Positions 8,071 to 17,244 are shown, counted from the stretch's first letter. The stretch is 41,124 bases of DNA from Halanaerobiales bacterium (GCA_023128035.1 JAGMES010000029.1:1-41124), one strand, 5' to 3'. Notes: generated by a model not told the origin, from the sequence alone. Program-made: numbers and translations.

Positions 8071-8094
8071 ATTTATGAATAGGAGGAAATTTAG

Positions 8095-9282
8095 ATGAAT
8101 TTTAGTTTAGCTGTTATTATCTTTCTTGGTATTTTATTTAGTACTGTCTTCAAAAAAATTAAGTTACCAGGTCTTTTAGGTATGATTATTGTTGGTGTTC
8201 TGATTGGCCCATATGTATTTGGGATTATTGATGAGAAAATTTTATTGATCTCTGGTGAACTCAGAACTCTTGCTTTGATTATTATTCTCTTACGTGCAGG
8301 TTTAGGGATTAATAAATCAGCACTTAAGAAGATGGGAAGTACAGCAGTCAAAATGAGTTTTATTCCTGGTTTAGTTGAGGGCTTTACGATTCTATTTGCT
8401 TCTCGGTATTTATTAGGAATTTCATGGGCTGAAGCTGGGATGTTGGGTTTTATCATTGCCGCAGTTTCGCCAGCGGTTATAGTTCCTTCGATGATTGTTT
8501 TAAAGGAGAAGGGGTATGGTAAGAATAAAGAGATTCCGACTATGATTCTTGCTAGTGCTTCAGTGGATGATGTAATCGCAATAACCCTATTTACGATTTT
8601 CTTAAATATTGGTATTGGTAAAACTACATCTATTCCATTAATGATTGCAGGAGTGCCTTTACGGATTTTGGCAGGCTTATTGTTAGGTGGGGTTGTTGGA
8701 TATGTTTATATCAAATTTATTGCAGGATCAAAATACAGGATTCGGGATACAAAAAAAGTTTTGCTTTTATTAGGAGTTGCCATCTCGATTAATTATATGG
8801 AAGAGTTTTTGCCGATTGCCAGCCTTCTTGGTGTGATGATGACTGGGTTTATAATTTTGGAAGAGAATGAGGAGATTGCTTCTCGTCTTTCATCTAAGCT
8901 AAATAAAATCTGGGTTTTTGCTGAGATTCTTCTATTTGTATTAATTGGTTCAACGGTTAATATTAAGGTTGCTTTTCAAGCTGGAAAGGTTGGACTTCTA
9001 ATTATTGTAATAGGTTTAATCGCTAGAAGTCTTGGAGTTCTGATTTCAACTTGTAACTCAGGATTAAATATTCGCGAAAGAATCTTTTCGGTGGTTGCAT
9101 ATATCCCTAAAGCAACAGTTCAAGCTGCTATTGGAGCGGTTCCGTTAACGATGGGAGTTGAAAATGGAGAAATTATTCTAGCAATTGCCGTTATGTCCAT
9201 TCTATTTACCGCACCTTTGGGTGCAATTGGTATTTCGTTTTTAGCACCACGTTGTCTAGAAAAAGTAGAAGTTGAAGAATAA
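8095..9282 (+). CDS. Cation:proton antiporter, CPA-type, fluoride-riboswitch associated
   Basis: The 395-residue protein has about twelve hydrophobic segments and the fold signature of CPA-family exchangers. These include the N-terminal LGMIIVGVLIGPYVFG and the ion-binding region ASASVDDVIAI, with adjacent acidic residues. Its cytoplasmic tail is only a few residues long. The start ATG at 8095 has AGGAGGA 7 bases upstream. The fluoride-type riboswitch and terminator directly in front predict induction by fluoride. Na+/H+ antiporters are known among genes controlled by crcB RNAs. The substrate could be Na+/H+ exchange supporting fluoride stress or export of fluoride or HF, and the sequence does not decide. 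Confidence 0.88.
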   Translation: MNFSLAVIIFLGILFSTVFKKIKLPGLLGMIIVGVLIGPYVFGIIDEKILLISGELRTLALIIILLRAGLGINKSALKKMGSTAVKMSFIPGLVEGFTILFASRYLLGISWAEAGMLGFIIAAVSPAVIVPSMIVLKEKGYGKNKEIPTMILASASVDDVIAITLFTIFLNIGIGKTTSIPLMIAGVPLRILAGLLLGGVVGYVYIKFIAGSKYRIRDTKKVLLLLGVAISINYMEEFLPIASLLGVMMTGFIILEENEEIASRLSSKLNKIWVFAEILLFVLIGSTVNIKVAFQAGKVGLLIIVIGLIARSLGVLISTCNSGLNIRERIFSVVAYIPKATVQAAIGAVPLTMGVENGEIILAIAVMSILFTAPLGAIGISFLAPRCLEKVEVEE

Positions 9283-9387
9283 ACATAGAAAAAGTGTCGA
9301 AATAATTTATTTTAAAAAAGGTATTTCTAAATTAGTGGTGAAATACATAGTAAGTAAGTATGTAAGTACTTAAAGGGAGGAATACGA

Positions 9388-10662
9388 ATGGACAATATGA
9401 ATTTGCCACAGGAGCCAAAAGCTCCAAAGAAGAAAGTGGGTTTCAAATTAGGAGGTTCAATGCTCCTAGTTGTTATCTTAGTAGTTGTAGTAATTGGTTT
9501 TGGAGTTACAACTTTAGATCGAAATGATATTGGTTATTACAAAGTAGTTCAGACAGTTACAGGTAATATGATTGTTCGCTCAACACCTGGTTATTATGTA
9601 AAATGGATTAATACTATCACTACTTGGAAGGAAGCCGATACTTTGTATTGGTCAAAATGGCCTGGAGAAGGTCAAAGAGACGATACATCCATTGATGTTC
9701 GTTTTGCTGATGGTGGTGTAGGTTATGTTAGTATGAACGTACGTTATATGATGCCTGCTGAAGAAGAGAAACGTTTATTGATTCAGAAGGTCTTCAAAAA
9801 CAATGATGCTTTCCAATTAGGAGCCATTGAACAGATGGCTATGCAAGCTAGTCAAATTGCTGCTAGTATGATGACTGCAGAAGGCTCTTACAGAAATAAG
9901 CCACAATTTATGTCTTCGATCATTGATCAGGTGACCAATGGTCTTTATGAAACTCGTTCTATTATAATTAATCAGGGTGAGAATGATTCAGTTACTCTTC
10001 AAGAGATTGTCAAAGATGAGAATGGTTTGGCAGTCCGTAAGCCTAGAGATCTTGAAACTTATAATGTTAAAATTGTTAACGTAAACGTAACTGATATCGA
10101 TTATGAAAAAGATGTTCAAGAAAAGATCAATCAAAAGCGTGAAAAGGCTCAAGAGGCTGAGTTAGCTAAATATGAAGCTGAAAAATCACGTCAAGATACC
10201 ATTGCTGCTGAAGAGATGGGTAGAAAACAGGTAATGGTTGCAAAATATGAAGAAGAACAAAAGAAGATTCGGGCGGAGATTCAAGCAGAGCAAGAGAAAC
10301 AAGTTGCTGAGATTGAAGCTGAAAAGAATCTTTCTGTAGCAGAATTAGATAAGCAGAAAGCTCTGGTTGAGTTAGAAACTGAAAAATTAAATTCTGAAGC
10401 GGTTCGGGTTAAGGCATCAGCAGAAGCTGAAGCTAAGAAAAAGCTGATTGAAGCGGATGGAGCGCTCCAACAGAAATTAGATGCTCTTATCGAGGTTAAT
10501 AGAGTTTGGTCTGAAGCATATACTCAACAGCGTCCAACTCCTGATATCATTTTCGGTGCTGGTGGTGGAGAAAATACTGGTATGGATGCAAATGCTTTTA
10601 TGCAGATGCTAATGGTTAAGACTGCTCAAGATTTGAATTTGAATTTAGATATTAATAAATAA
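9388..10662 (+). CDS. SPFH/band-7 domain membrane protein (prohibitin/flotillin-like)
   Basis: This is a 424-residue scaffold-type protein. A single transmembrane helix (about 25-43) follows a short Pro/Lys-rich N-terminus. An SPFH domain runs from about 45 to 235 (DRNDIGYYKVV ... SIDVRFADGGVGYVSMNVRY). A long Ala/Glu/Lys-rich coiled coil covers about 235-365, and the tail is Gly/Gln-rich. Such proteins form ring-like oligomers on membranes and organise proteases or transporters. GGGAGG precedes the ATG at 9388. It lies 105 bases after the antiporter with no terminator evident between them, so read-through is possible. It is followed by a hairpin terminator at 10672-10701. Confidence 0.88.
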   Translation: MDNMNLPQEPKAPKKKVGFKLGGSMLLVVILVVVVIGFGVTTLDRNDIGYYKVVQTVTGNMIVRSTPGYYVKWINTITTWKEADTLYWSKWPGEGQRDDTSIDVRFADGGVGYVSMNVRYMMPAEEEKRLLIQKVFKNNDAFQLGAIEQMAMQASQIAASMMTAEGSYRNKPQFMSSIIDQVTNGLYETRSIIINQGENDSVTLQEIVKDENGLAVRKPRDLETYNVKIVNVNVTDIDYEKDVQEKINQKREKAQEAELAKYEAEKSRQDTIAAEEMGRKQVMVAKYEEEQKKIRAEIQAEQEKQVAEIEAEKNLSVAELDKQKALVELETEKLNSEAVRVKASAEAEAKKKLIEADGALQQKLDALIEVNRVWSEAYTQQRPTPDIIFGAGGGENTGMDANAFMQMLMVKTAQDLNLNLDINK

Positions 10663-10671
10663 AAGTAAAAG

Positions 10672-10701
10672 CCGCAGGGAGAATTCTCCATTGCGGTTTT
10701 T
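10672..10701. terminator. Bidirectional rho-independent terminator
   Basis: CCGCAGGGAGAA pairs with TTCTCCATTGCGG (10672-10696) with a small mismatch and is followed by TTTTT. The next gene ends at 10710 on the other strand, so the hairpin probably serves both. Confidence 0.85.
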
Positions 10702-10709
10702 ATTATTAC

Positions 10710-12380
10710 TTAGTGTATTAACTGAGTCCCTACAGGCATCAGCATTAAGATAGTATAACAGAATATCCATACAGCAGCAATCAGCAAGCAAACAGCAAAA
10801 TCAGTAAGCTTCATTTTCTTTTTGGTTAGATAACCCCATCCAATCGTGAGTAAAGAAGCTAGGCCAATCATAATTAGCCTATATGTCATAGTACTTCCGG
10901 TTACGCTGAGAAATATTGGGGTCATTTGGAAGATAAGTAGTATGCCAATTATAATTAATATTTTCAGTAAAATATGTTTTTTATCTAAATATTTATTTAT
11001 AAAGATCATAGCAATACCAGAGACTAAAATCGGTAAGAAATTTAAAACAATTGCTACTATACTAAATATTATATTTCTACCAAATTGAAAGACTGCACTG
11101 ATGAAAAGATAATCTTCGTTTAAGCCAATACGGTTCCAGTATGTTACTCTTGCTGGATTAACTGTATTCATATATGCTAGATTAGTGTTTCCATTGCCGA
11201 TAAACTGCATTAGAAAGAGGTGTTTATTATTATCACGATCAATCTGTAAGTTTGGTAACCAAAATGTTGTATGATGGATAACCAATCGTTCTGTTGGTTT
11301 TATTATCTGATAGTTTTTAATGATCTTGTAATAAACAGTCATAGGTAGTGTTAATGAATCTGCCCAAACTACATGAACTTGATCTTCATCATCTACAAAA
11401 GCTGAAGGTGGAAATGCCATAACTGTTTGATATCCATGGTTAGATATTTGAATTGGTTCATCATAAAGGATATTTAAATCTGAATCGACCATGTTTACGA
11501 ATACTTCATAATTGATCATACCAAATCCACCATGGGTGCTGTGACACCAAAAGATATAAGCTTGATCTTCACTATTGATGATGATATTCGGAACAATATT
11601 ATTCTTATATTTCATAGATTTTCCTAGATTAACTGGTTCTTTTAATATTTCACCAGAATCATCAAGAACAATATAGGACAATTTCCAGTTAGTATCAGGT
11701 TGCTGATCATTATAGATGACATGAATTCTATTCTGAGAATCAATTGCACTATCTGAAGAAGTAGTCATTCTAGGGTTGTTTGTAAGTAATTTAGAATCAA
11801 TTTCTATTTCTAAAGCAGAAGTTATTCTAGTATAGTAAAGAGCATGATTTCCTGTATCAGAGTTAGACCAAAATAAATGATAGTTACCATTTGAATCTTT
11901 TACTCCATTTAAACCATGGGCTGGTCTTTTGAATTTTTTGAGCGTAATTGCTGATTTCTCGTTGCTATCAGATGAATTATTGTCGATATGCTGATTATAG
12001 CGTAATTCATAAGTTCCATTTCTGATTACGAGGGAAAAGAGATCAATTTGCTGGTCGTTTATCATAAAAGGTACAAAATCATGGACAGACCATTCTGTAT
12101 CTTGAGTAAGAGAGACTGCTTTCTTCAAAATTTTTCCATTAGAGTCTACTTTCATATACATTATTTGTAGATTTTGATCTTTTTTGGTTGTCCAGAAGAT
12201 TAGGTAATTTCCCATGGAGTCTGTTAAAACTTTCGGGGCTTCTGAAAGCTGAGAAGCGGTAGATAGGGTTTTATAGTCAGACCAGCCTTCACCCCAACCT
12301 TCTGGCACTGCGTGTGCCTGGAAACTTAAGAAGAGGATAAAAGTAAAGATTAATAGAGAATAAGAAAATTTGAATCGCAT
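10710..12380 (-). CDS. Secreted beta-propeller-like protein with C-terminal membrane domain
   Basis: This protein of about 556 residues has a signal peptide (MRFKFSYSLLIFTF...QAHA) and then roughly six repeats of 50-60 residues. Each has a D-x-x-G/N-x-x-H-L-x-W core followed by a LxY strand, for example DSNGNYHLFWSNSD and DDEDQVHVVWADS. The pattern resembles BNR/sialidase-like propeller blades. The last 150 residues hold four hydrophobic helices, so the propeller would face the outside of the membrane. The start at 12380 is chosen because AAAGGAG lies 8 bases upstream and the signal peptide begins there; an ATG 16 codons earlier is less suitable. The function is unknown. A decayed paralogue lies at 20720-22237. 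Confidence 0.78.
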   Translation of the reverse strand: MRFKFSYSLLIFTFILFLSFQAHAVPEGWGEGWSDYKTLSTASQLSEAPKVLTDSMGNYLIFWTTKKDQNLQIMYMKVDSNGKILKKAVSLTQDTEWSVHDFVPFMINDQQIDLFSLVIRNGTYELRYNQHIDNNSSDSNEKSAITLKKFKRPAHGLNGVKDSNGNYHLFWSNSDTGNHALYYTRITSALEIEIDSKLLTNNPRMTTSSDSAIDSQNRIHVIYNDQQPDTNWKLSYIVLDDSGEILKEPVNLGKSMKYKNNIVPNIIINSEDQAYIFWCHSTHGGFGMINYEVFVNMVDSDLNILYDEPIQISNHGYQTVMAFPPSAFVDDEDQVHVVWADSLTLPMTVYYKIIKNYQIIKPTERLVIHHTTFWLPNLQIDRDNNKHLFLMQFIGNGNTNLAYMNTVNPARVTYWNRIGLNEDYLFISAVFQFGRNIIFSIVAIVLNFLPILVSGIAMIFINKYLDKKHILLKILIIIGILLIFQMTPIFLSVTGSTMTYRLIMIGLASLLTIGWGYLTKKKMKLTDFAVCLLIAAVWIFCYTILMLMPVGTQLIH

Positions 12381-12490
12381 GAAATTCGCTCCTTTAAATT
12401 GTTTTACCTGTTTAGGTATGTATGTCATTATATTTCGTTATATTTTGAAGGATTCCTTTTTTAAAGGAATATAAAGAAGGGAATTTCAAT

Positions 12491-12521
12491 AAAACCAGCG
12501 CTCTTTAAATGCGCTGGTTTT
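12491..12521. terminator. Hairpin terminator after the chemoreceptor-like gene
   Basis: AAAACCAGCGC (12491-12501) pairs perfectly with GCGCTGGTTTT (12511-12521), with T-runs on both strands. It ends the minus-strand gene at 12525. Confidence 0.85.
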
Positions 12522-12524
12522 TTC

Positions 12525-13340
12525 CTATAACTTATTAGTCAAATGGTTTAACTCTTCAACAACTGCGTTAATTTCTTCTGTTGATGCGGAGACTTCTTCA
12601 ATAGCGGCAGCTTGATTTTCGGTTACTGAGTTAATTTCAGTGATAAAATTTACGAGTAGTTTGACAGAAGATTCTAATTGATTAATTATTTGATAAACTT
12701 CCTGAACAGATTCCTGACTTTTGTCGGCGAGTTTCCGTATTTCTTCTGCTACAACCGTAAAACCAAGTCCTACTTCCCCTGCTCGGGATGCTTCTATTGC
12801 TGCATTAAGGCCAAGGAGCCGAGAACGGTCTGCAACATATTTAACAATTTTTAAAATTTCATTGGTATTTGAGATATATTCGTTTACTTTTTTAGCTTCA
12901 TCAGTAATCTGTCCAGTTCGGTCTACTGTGTTTTCAGCGGTGGCAGAAATTTCTTCTGTACTTGCAACAATCTGATTCATGCTTTCTGATAATTGGTTAG
13001 TTATAGTTTTAAGTTTCTCTTCTAATTCAAGGTTTTTTGCAATCCCTATGCATCCTACAATTTCTCCATTTTCTTTGAGAGGAAATGTAAAGCCACGAAA
13101 AGGGATGCCAAAAACTTCTGCTGGTACTAAATCTACAAAATCCTTACCTGTTTCAATCGCTTTTTTCATAGTGTGATCTTGAATTAGATCTCCTGGTTTT
13201 ATATTAAAGTTAAGAGTTTCGCCAGGGATGTAAACAATAAATTTTTCTAGATCTGTAACTCCAATACTTACTTTATTAGAAAAAAGTTTAGAGAATAGTG
13301 GTGTAACTTTTACTATTGAATTAAGCATTCCTGAATCCAA
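12525..13340 (-). CDS. Soluble methyl-accepting-chemotaxis-type protein
   Basis: The protein has about 271 residues, no transmembrane helix, and a small N-terminal sensor-like domain (about 1-105, with [19 protein letters not shown] resembling a PAS/GAF-like strand pattern). A chemoreceptor signalling hairpin follows, its tip being [20 protein letters not shown] followed by [16 protein letters not shown]. It would couple to CheA/CheW in the cytoplasm or act in a related signalling route. The best start is a TTG at 13340, with AAAGGGG 9 bases upstream. An earlier TTG at 13349 touches that site, and a later ATG lies at 13328. No che genes are nearby. Confidence 0.82.
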   Translation of the reverse strand: MDSGMLNSIVKVTPLFSKLFSNKVSIGVTDLEKFIVYIPGETLNFNIKPGDLIQDHTMKKAIETGKDFVDLVPAEVFGIPFRGFTFPLKENGEIVGCIGIAKNLELEEKLKTITNQLSESMNQIVASTEEISATAENTVDRTGQITDEAKKVNEYISNTNEILKIVKYVADRSRLLGLNAAIEASRAGEVGLGFTVVAEEIRKLADKSQESVQEVYQIINQLESSVKLLVNFITEINSVTENQAAAIEEVSASTEEINAVVEELNHLTNKL

Positions 13341-13450
13341 AAATATCAACCCCTTTTTTAAAATTACGGTTAGACATTAACTCTTTCTACAAAAACCCTT
13401 AAAAATCCTTTTTTAATTAATGAAATTATTTCTTGTCTGTAATAAAATGG

Positions 13451-13516
13451 TTGACTCTAGGTAATATTTGATTTATTATATAAGTAAGGTTTAAAACGTT
13501 TAGAAAAAACTAAACG
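13451..13516 (+). promoter_or_regulatory. Promoter and inverted-repeat operator of the GbsR-envelope operon
   Basis: TTGACT (13451-13456), a 17-base spacer and TATTAT (13474-13479) form a good sigma-A promoter with a start near 13486. Just downstream lies a perfect inverted repeat, CGTTTAG-AAAAAA-CTAAACG (13497-13516). A repressor bound there would block early elongation. The first gene of the operon encodes a MarR/GbsR-type regulator, so autoregulation is likely. Confidence 0.72.
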
Positions 13517-13553
13517 AACTAAATAAAAAGAATTTGAGGAAAGGGAGATCATA

Positions 13554-14117
13554 TTGATTGAGCATAGCGGAATACAACAACTTCATGATTTGTTGATTCA
13601 AGCATTTGGACGTTCGTTAAAAATATGGGGTGTTAGTGAGACCCTGGGACGTCTTTTTGGCTTACTTTATATGGCAGATGAACCTTTAAGTCTTGATCAG
13701 ATGGCAAAAGAATTATTTGTGAGCAAAGCGACTATCAGTATCAATATTCGGACATTAGAAAGTTTGAAGTGTGTCAAAAAAATTTGGCAAAAAGGAAGTC
13801 GTAAAGATTTTTATGTCGTAGAAAGAGATTTTCAAAAAATAATGCAGGAATTATTGAGAACTAATGGGATGGCTGAGGTTGAGGTATCTAAACAAGCAAT
13901 ATCGCAGGCATTGGCAGGATATAATGCAATCTTGGAAAGTGATGAAAATGATGAGATAAAAGAATTGGTAAAAAACGATCAGGAAAAACTAAATTATTTA
14001 ATTAAATGGATAGATTTTGGAGAAAGATGGATATCTTTCTTTTTAAAAAATGATAGCTTTGAAGAAGTGAGCGAAGAAGTAAAGCGGATTGAAGTTGAAT
14101 GGGAGGACGAAGCATGA
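13554..14117 (+). CDS. GbsR/MarR-family transcriptional regulator
   Basis: The 187-residue protein has a winged helix at about 25-95 (MADEPLSLDQMAKELFVSKATISINIRTLESLKCVKKIWQ is the core) and a helical C-terminal dimer region. The sequence around WGVSETLGRLFGLLYM is characteristic of the GbsR branch. Translation appears to start at a TTG at 13554, with GGGAG about 6 bases upstream. Its stop overlaps the start of the ArsA-like gene (ATGA), and it heads the operon running to 20406. It probably represses this operon through the inverted repeat at 13497-13516. The effector is unknown; family members sense choline or glycine betaine in some Bacilli. Confidence 0.87.
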   Translation: MIEHSGIQQLHDLLIQAFGRSLKIWGVSETLGRLFGLLYMADEPLSLDQMAKELFVSKATISINIRTLESLKCVKKIWQKGSRKDFYVVERDFQKIMQELLRTNGMAEVEVSKQAISQALAGYNAILESDENDEIKELVKNDQEKLNYLIKWIDFGERWISFFLKNDSFEEVSEEVKRIEVEWEDEA

Positions 14118-15271
14118 GAATTATAATCTATACAGGCAAAGGGGGAGTAGGAAAGACTAGTGTTGCGGCAGCTAGTGGAGTTAAATTAAGTCAAGCGGGA
14201 GTAAAAACATTAGTTATCAGTACTGATTTAGCCCATAGCCTTGCAGATTCTTTCGATATTTCTTTAAATCATGAGCCTACTCCAGTAATTGAGAATCTTT
14301 GGGCTGAGGAGATAAATCCACAGTCAGAATTAGAAGAACGTTGGGATCGAATTTATAATTATATGGTTCAAATTTTTAAGGTCATGGGTATTAAAGAAGT
14401 CTTCGCAGAAGAGTTAAATTTGCTTCCTGGCATAGAAGAGCTTTTTAGTCTTTTGGAGATTTACCGTCATTATCAAAAGGGAGAATTCGATGTATTGATT
14501 CTAGATTGTCCACCCACTGCCTCTACTTTAAGATTATTGAGTTTGTTTGATGTTGTTGGGTGGTATATGGAAAGATTCTTTAAAATAGAGAGGAGAAGCA
14601 CTAAAGTACTACGCAAATTTACAGATACCTTATTTAACATCCCATTACCAGAGGATGATGTTTATGAAACTATAAGCGAAATTTATGAAAGAATGGCGGT
14701 AACTAAAGAGATTCTTGCAAATCCAAAACTTACTTCTATCCGTCTTGTGATGAATCCTGAGCAGATGGTGATAAACGAAAGCCAGAGAGCTTATACATAT
14801 CTCAATTTATATGGATTTAATGTGGATAGTGTTATAGTAAACAAAGTTTTACCTGACAATCTAAGTGGAGATTTCTATTCTAGTTGGATTAAACGTCAGA
14901 AAGAGAATCTTGAAATGATTAGAGAGATTTTTACACCACTAGAGATATTTACTTTACCATTATTAAGTGATGAACTTAAAGGGTTGAAAAATTTAGAGAT
15001 GATCTCTAAAAAGTTATATGATGAACGTGATCCTCTTGATTGCTTTAATGATGTCAAACCTATGGAACTAGAAAAAGAGGGGGATAATTATCATTTTAAA
15101 GTATATGTACCTTTTTTAGAAAAGAAGAAATTCGAACTTTATCAAAAAGGAATTGTATTGATTATCACTGTTGGAAGTTATAAACGAAAGTTGGTTTTAC
15201 CTCAGATTTTGAGCAATAAAGAGGTTAAAAAAGCTCGATATAAAAATCAATATTTACATTTATATTTTTAA
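14114..15271 (+). CDS. ArsA/Get3-type ATPase with C-terminal Hsp20-like domain
   Basis: The 385-residue P-loop ATPase of the ArsA family has a deviant Walker A GKGGVGKT near the N-terminus, switch I STDLAHSLAD and switch II LDCPPTASTLRLL. The last 65 residues (FKVYVPFLEKKKFELYQ ... LVLPQIL) look like the ArsA_HSP20 domain. Nothing arsenic-related surrounds it, and the arsenite-binding cysteines of true ArsA are not evident. In related proteins the ATPase chaperones membrane or lipid-modified clients. Here it sits between a regulator and a LolCDE-like transporter, so a client-delivery role for that system is plausible but inferred. The ATG at 14114 forms ATGA with the preceding stop and has GGGAGG 7 bases upstream. 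Confidence 0.87.
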   Translation: MRIIIYTGKGGVGKTSVAAASGVKLSQAGVKTLVISTDLAHSLADSFDISLNHEPTPVIENLWAEEINPQSELEERWDRIYNYMVQIFKVMGIKEVFAEELNLLPGIEELFSLLEIYRHYQKGEFDVLILDCPPTASTLRLLSLFDVVGWYMERFFKIERRSTKVLRKFTDTLFNIPLPEDDVYETISEIYERMAVTKEILANPKLTSIRLVMNPEQMVINESQRAYTYLNLYGFNVDSVIVNKVLPDNLSGDFYSSWIKRQKENLEMIREIFTPLEIFTLPLLSDELKGLKNLEMISKKLYDERDPLDCFNDVKPMELEKEGDNYHFKVYVPFLEKKKFELYQKGIVLIITVGSYKRKLVLPQILSNKEVKKARYKNQYLHLYF

Positions 15272-15298
15272 GATTGTATCAAAAGGGAGGTCGATGGA

Positions 15299-16006
15299 AT
15301 GGCATTACTCGAATTAAAAAATGTTAAAAAGATTTATCAACAAGGAAAGATTGAGGTTCATGCATTGAGTGGGGTGAATATGGAGGTTGAACAGGGAGAA
15401 TTTACTTCTGTTGCTGGGCCTTCAGGTTCAGGAAAAACTACTCTTTTAAATATGGTGGGTTGTCTTGATACACCAACTGACGGTGAAATCTATCTGGATG
15501 GAAAAGAGATTGGTAAACTTTCTAAAGAAGAATTAGCAATGATTCGTAGAAACAATATAGGTTTTATTTTTCAAAGCTATAATTTGATTCCTGTGCTAAC
15601 AGTATATGAAAATGTTGAGTTTGCTCTTCGATTACTTAAAAAATATAAGCCAAAAGAAATCAAAGAAAGAGTTGTTCATATATTGGAATCTGTAGGCATA
15701 GGTGAAATGATTTATCGGAAACCTAATGAGTTATCAGGTGGTCAGAAACAGCGTGTGGCTGTAGCTAGAGCATTGATAAAAGAGCCAAGGATTGTTCTGG
15801 CAGATGAACCGACAGCTAATTTAGATTCAAAGACGAGTACTAATGTATTAGAAATTATGCTGAAGATGAATAAAGAAATGGGAACAACATTTATCTTTTC
15901 TACTCATGATTCTCTGGTTATGGAATATGCTACCCGTCTGGTAACATTAAAAGATGGTCAGATTGTCCGCGACGAGAGGGGTGACGGAATCAGTGTTTCT
16001 AATTAA
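15299..16006 (+). CDS. ABC transporter ATPase, LolD/MacB-like
   Basis: The 235-residue nucleotide-binding subunit has Walker A GPSGSGKTT, Q-loop FIFQSYNLIP, signature LSGGQKQR, Walker B IVLADEPTAN and the H-loop STHD. The sequence type (LNMVGCLDTPTDGEI, IGFIFQSYNL) is that of the LolD/MacB/FtsE group, which powers mechanotransmission transporters that do not move substrate through the membrane. The ATG at 15299 has GGGAGG upstream. The 3' end overlaps the first permease gene. Partners are the two FtsX-type permeases that follow. Confidence 0.92.
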   Translation: MALLELKNVKKIYQQGKIEVHALSGVNMEVEQGEFTSVAGPSGSGKTTLLNMVGCLDTPTDGEIYLDGKEIGKLSKEELAMIRRNNIGFIFQSYNLIPVLTVYENVEFALRLLKKYKPKEIKERVVHILESVGIGEMIYRKPNELSGGQKQRVAVARALIKEPRIVLADEPTANLDSKTSTNVLEIMLKMNKEMGTTFIFSTHDSLVMEYATRLVTLKDGQIVRDERGDGISVSN

Positions 16007-17231
16007 ATTAGCCTTAAAAAATCTTACACGTCATAAAAGGCGGACTTTGATTACTGCAAGTGTAATTGCTTTAGGTTTGTTTATGTACATTTATATAGAC
16101 TCAATGATGATAGGGATGATTAATTTATCCTTTGATAATATTATAGATTTAGAGGCTGGGCATTTAGAAATTGTTAATTCACAGTACTGGGAAGAAAAGA
16201 ATGAACTTCCGTTAAGTAATCTAATTGGCATAGAGGATAACCTGATATCTGAGGTAAAGAAGACACCATATATTAAAGGTATGCTGCCAAGATTAAAATT
16301 TAAGGCTAGCTTAAACAATGGGATTGACGAGTTACCAATTATTGTTTGGGCCGTTGATTCTGATTTGGAACGGAATGTTTTAACTACATCTGAGCATCTT
16401 GTTGAAGGCTCGATGCCTCAAAAAGGTAAAATGGAAGCGGTAATTGGTAAGGATCTCGCCGAATTAATGGATCTTCAGGTTGGAGATTTTATCACACTCG
16501 TAGTTAAGACTAAAAATGGTGATTATAATACTATTGATCCTGTGATTACGGGTCTTTTACAGACCAGTCATCCAGCTATAAATGATAGTATTGTATATGT
16601 ACCTTTAGAGATTGCACAAAAAGCATTGAATGTTGAAAATCAAGTGAGTGAGATAGTGATACGTTTAGAAGATGCAAAATATACGAAAACTGCAGGGGTA
16701 GAGTTATCTAATCTCTTGAACCAAAGGCCTGAATTAGAGGTTGAAACCTGGAAAGACTTATCACAGGATATAATTGCGATGAATGAAGCGCAGAATATGG
16801 AAAATCAGTTTATCATCAGTATTATCTTGATTATTGCTGCAGTAGGAATTATCAATGTAATTATTCTGTCTGCCCTTGAAAGGTTAGAGGAGATAGGGAT
16901 GATGAAGGCTATGGGGATGAGGGAAAGAGAGATTATATTTTCCTTTATGATTGAATCTGTTGGTATAGGTATACTTGGAGGAATCATGGGATGCTTTCTT
17001 GGAGCAATAGGTGTAATAACACTAAAAAAATACGGAATTGACTTGGCGTGGTTTGGATTTGATGGGATGGATTATGGACTTCCGCTCTCTGGAGTTTTTT
17101 ATGGAGAATGGAATTTGCCAGTATTTATATTTGTATTTAACTTTGGTGTAGTTGTTTCTTTTCTTTCGAGTATTTTGCCAGCTAGATGGGCTGCTCGAAA
17201 AAATCCAATTGATGCTATTTACCATCGCTAG
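15993..17231 (+). CDS. ABC permease, LolC/E/MacB-type (FtsX domain), first copy
   Basis: This protein of about 413 residues has the standard layout. TM1 lies near the N-terminus (RRTLITASVIALGLFMYIYI). A large extracytoplasmic MacB_PCD-like domain covers about 45-280. Three C-terminal helices carry the FtsX signature region (ALERLEEIGMMKAMGMRE). The start is uncertain because the gene overlaps the ATPase: I chose GTG at 15993, with AGGGGTG 9 bases upstream. A GTG at 15981 and an ATG at 15954 are alternatives. It is expected to form a heterodimer with the next gene and extract or push a lipid or lipoprotein-like client at the outer face of the inner membrane. Confidence 0.87.
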   Translation: MFLIKLALKNLTRHKRRTLITASVIALGLFMYIYIDSMMIGMINLSFDNIIDLEAGHLEIVNSQYWEEKNELPLSNLIGIEDNLISEVKKTPYIKGMLPRLKFKASLNNGIDELPIIVWAVDSDLERNVLTTSEHLVEGSMPQKGKMEAVIGKDLAELMDLQVGDFITLVVKTKNGDYNTIDPVITGLLQTSHPAINDSIVYVPLEIAQKALNVENQVSEIVIRLEDAKYTKTAGVELSNLLNQRPELEVETWKDLSQDIIAMNEAQNMENQFIISIILIIAAVGIINVIILSALERLEEIGMMKAMGMREREIIFSFMIESVGIGILGGIMGCFLGAIGVITLKKYGIDLAWFGFDGMDYGLPLSGVFYGEWNLPVFIFVFNFGVVVSFLSSILPARWAARKNPIDAIYHR

Positions 17232-17244
17232 GAGGTGATTGAAT

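Noticed and set aside
8091..8456. Minus-strand open frame of 121 codons opposite the antiporter start
   Set aside because: It lies entirely opposite a well-supported membrane-protein gene, has no ribosome binding site, and its Pro/Ile/Lys-rich product looks like the reverse reading of hydrophobic codons.
14114..15271. Arsenite efflux ATPase
   Set aside because: No arsB, arsR or arsC gene is adjacent and the metal-binding cysteines are not evident; the neighbours are envelope-transport genes.
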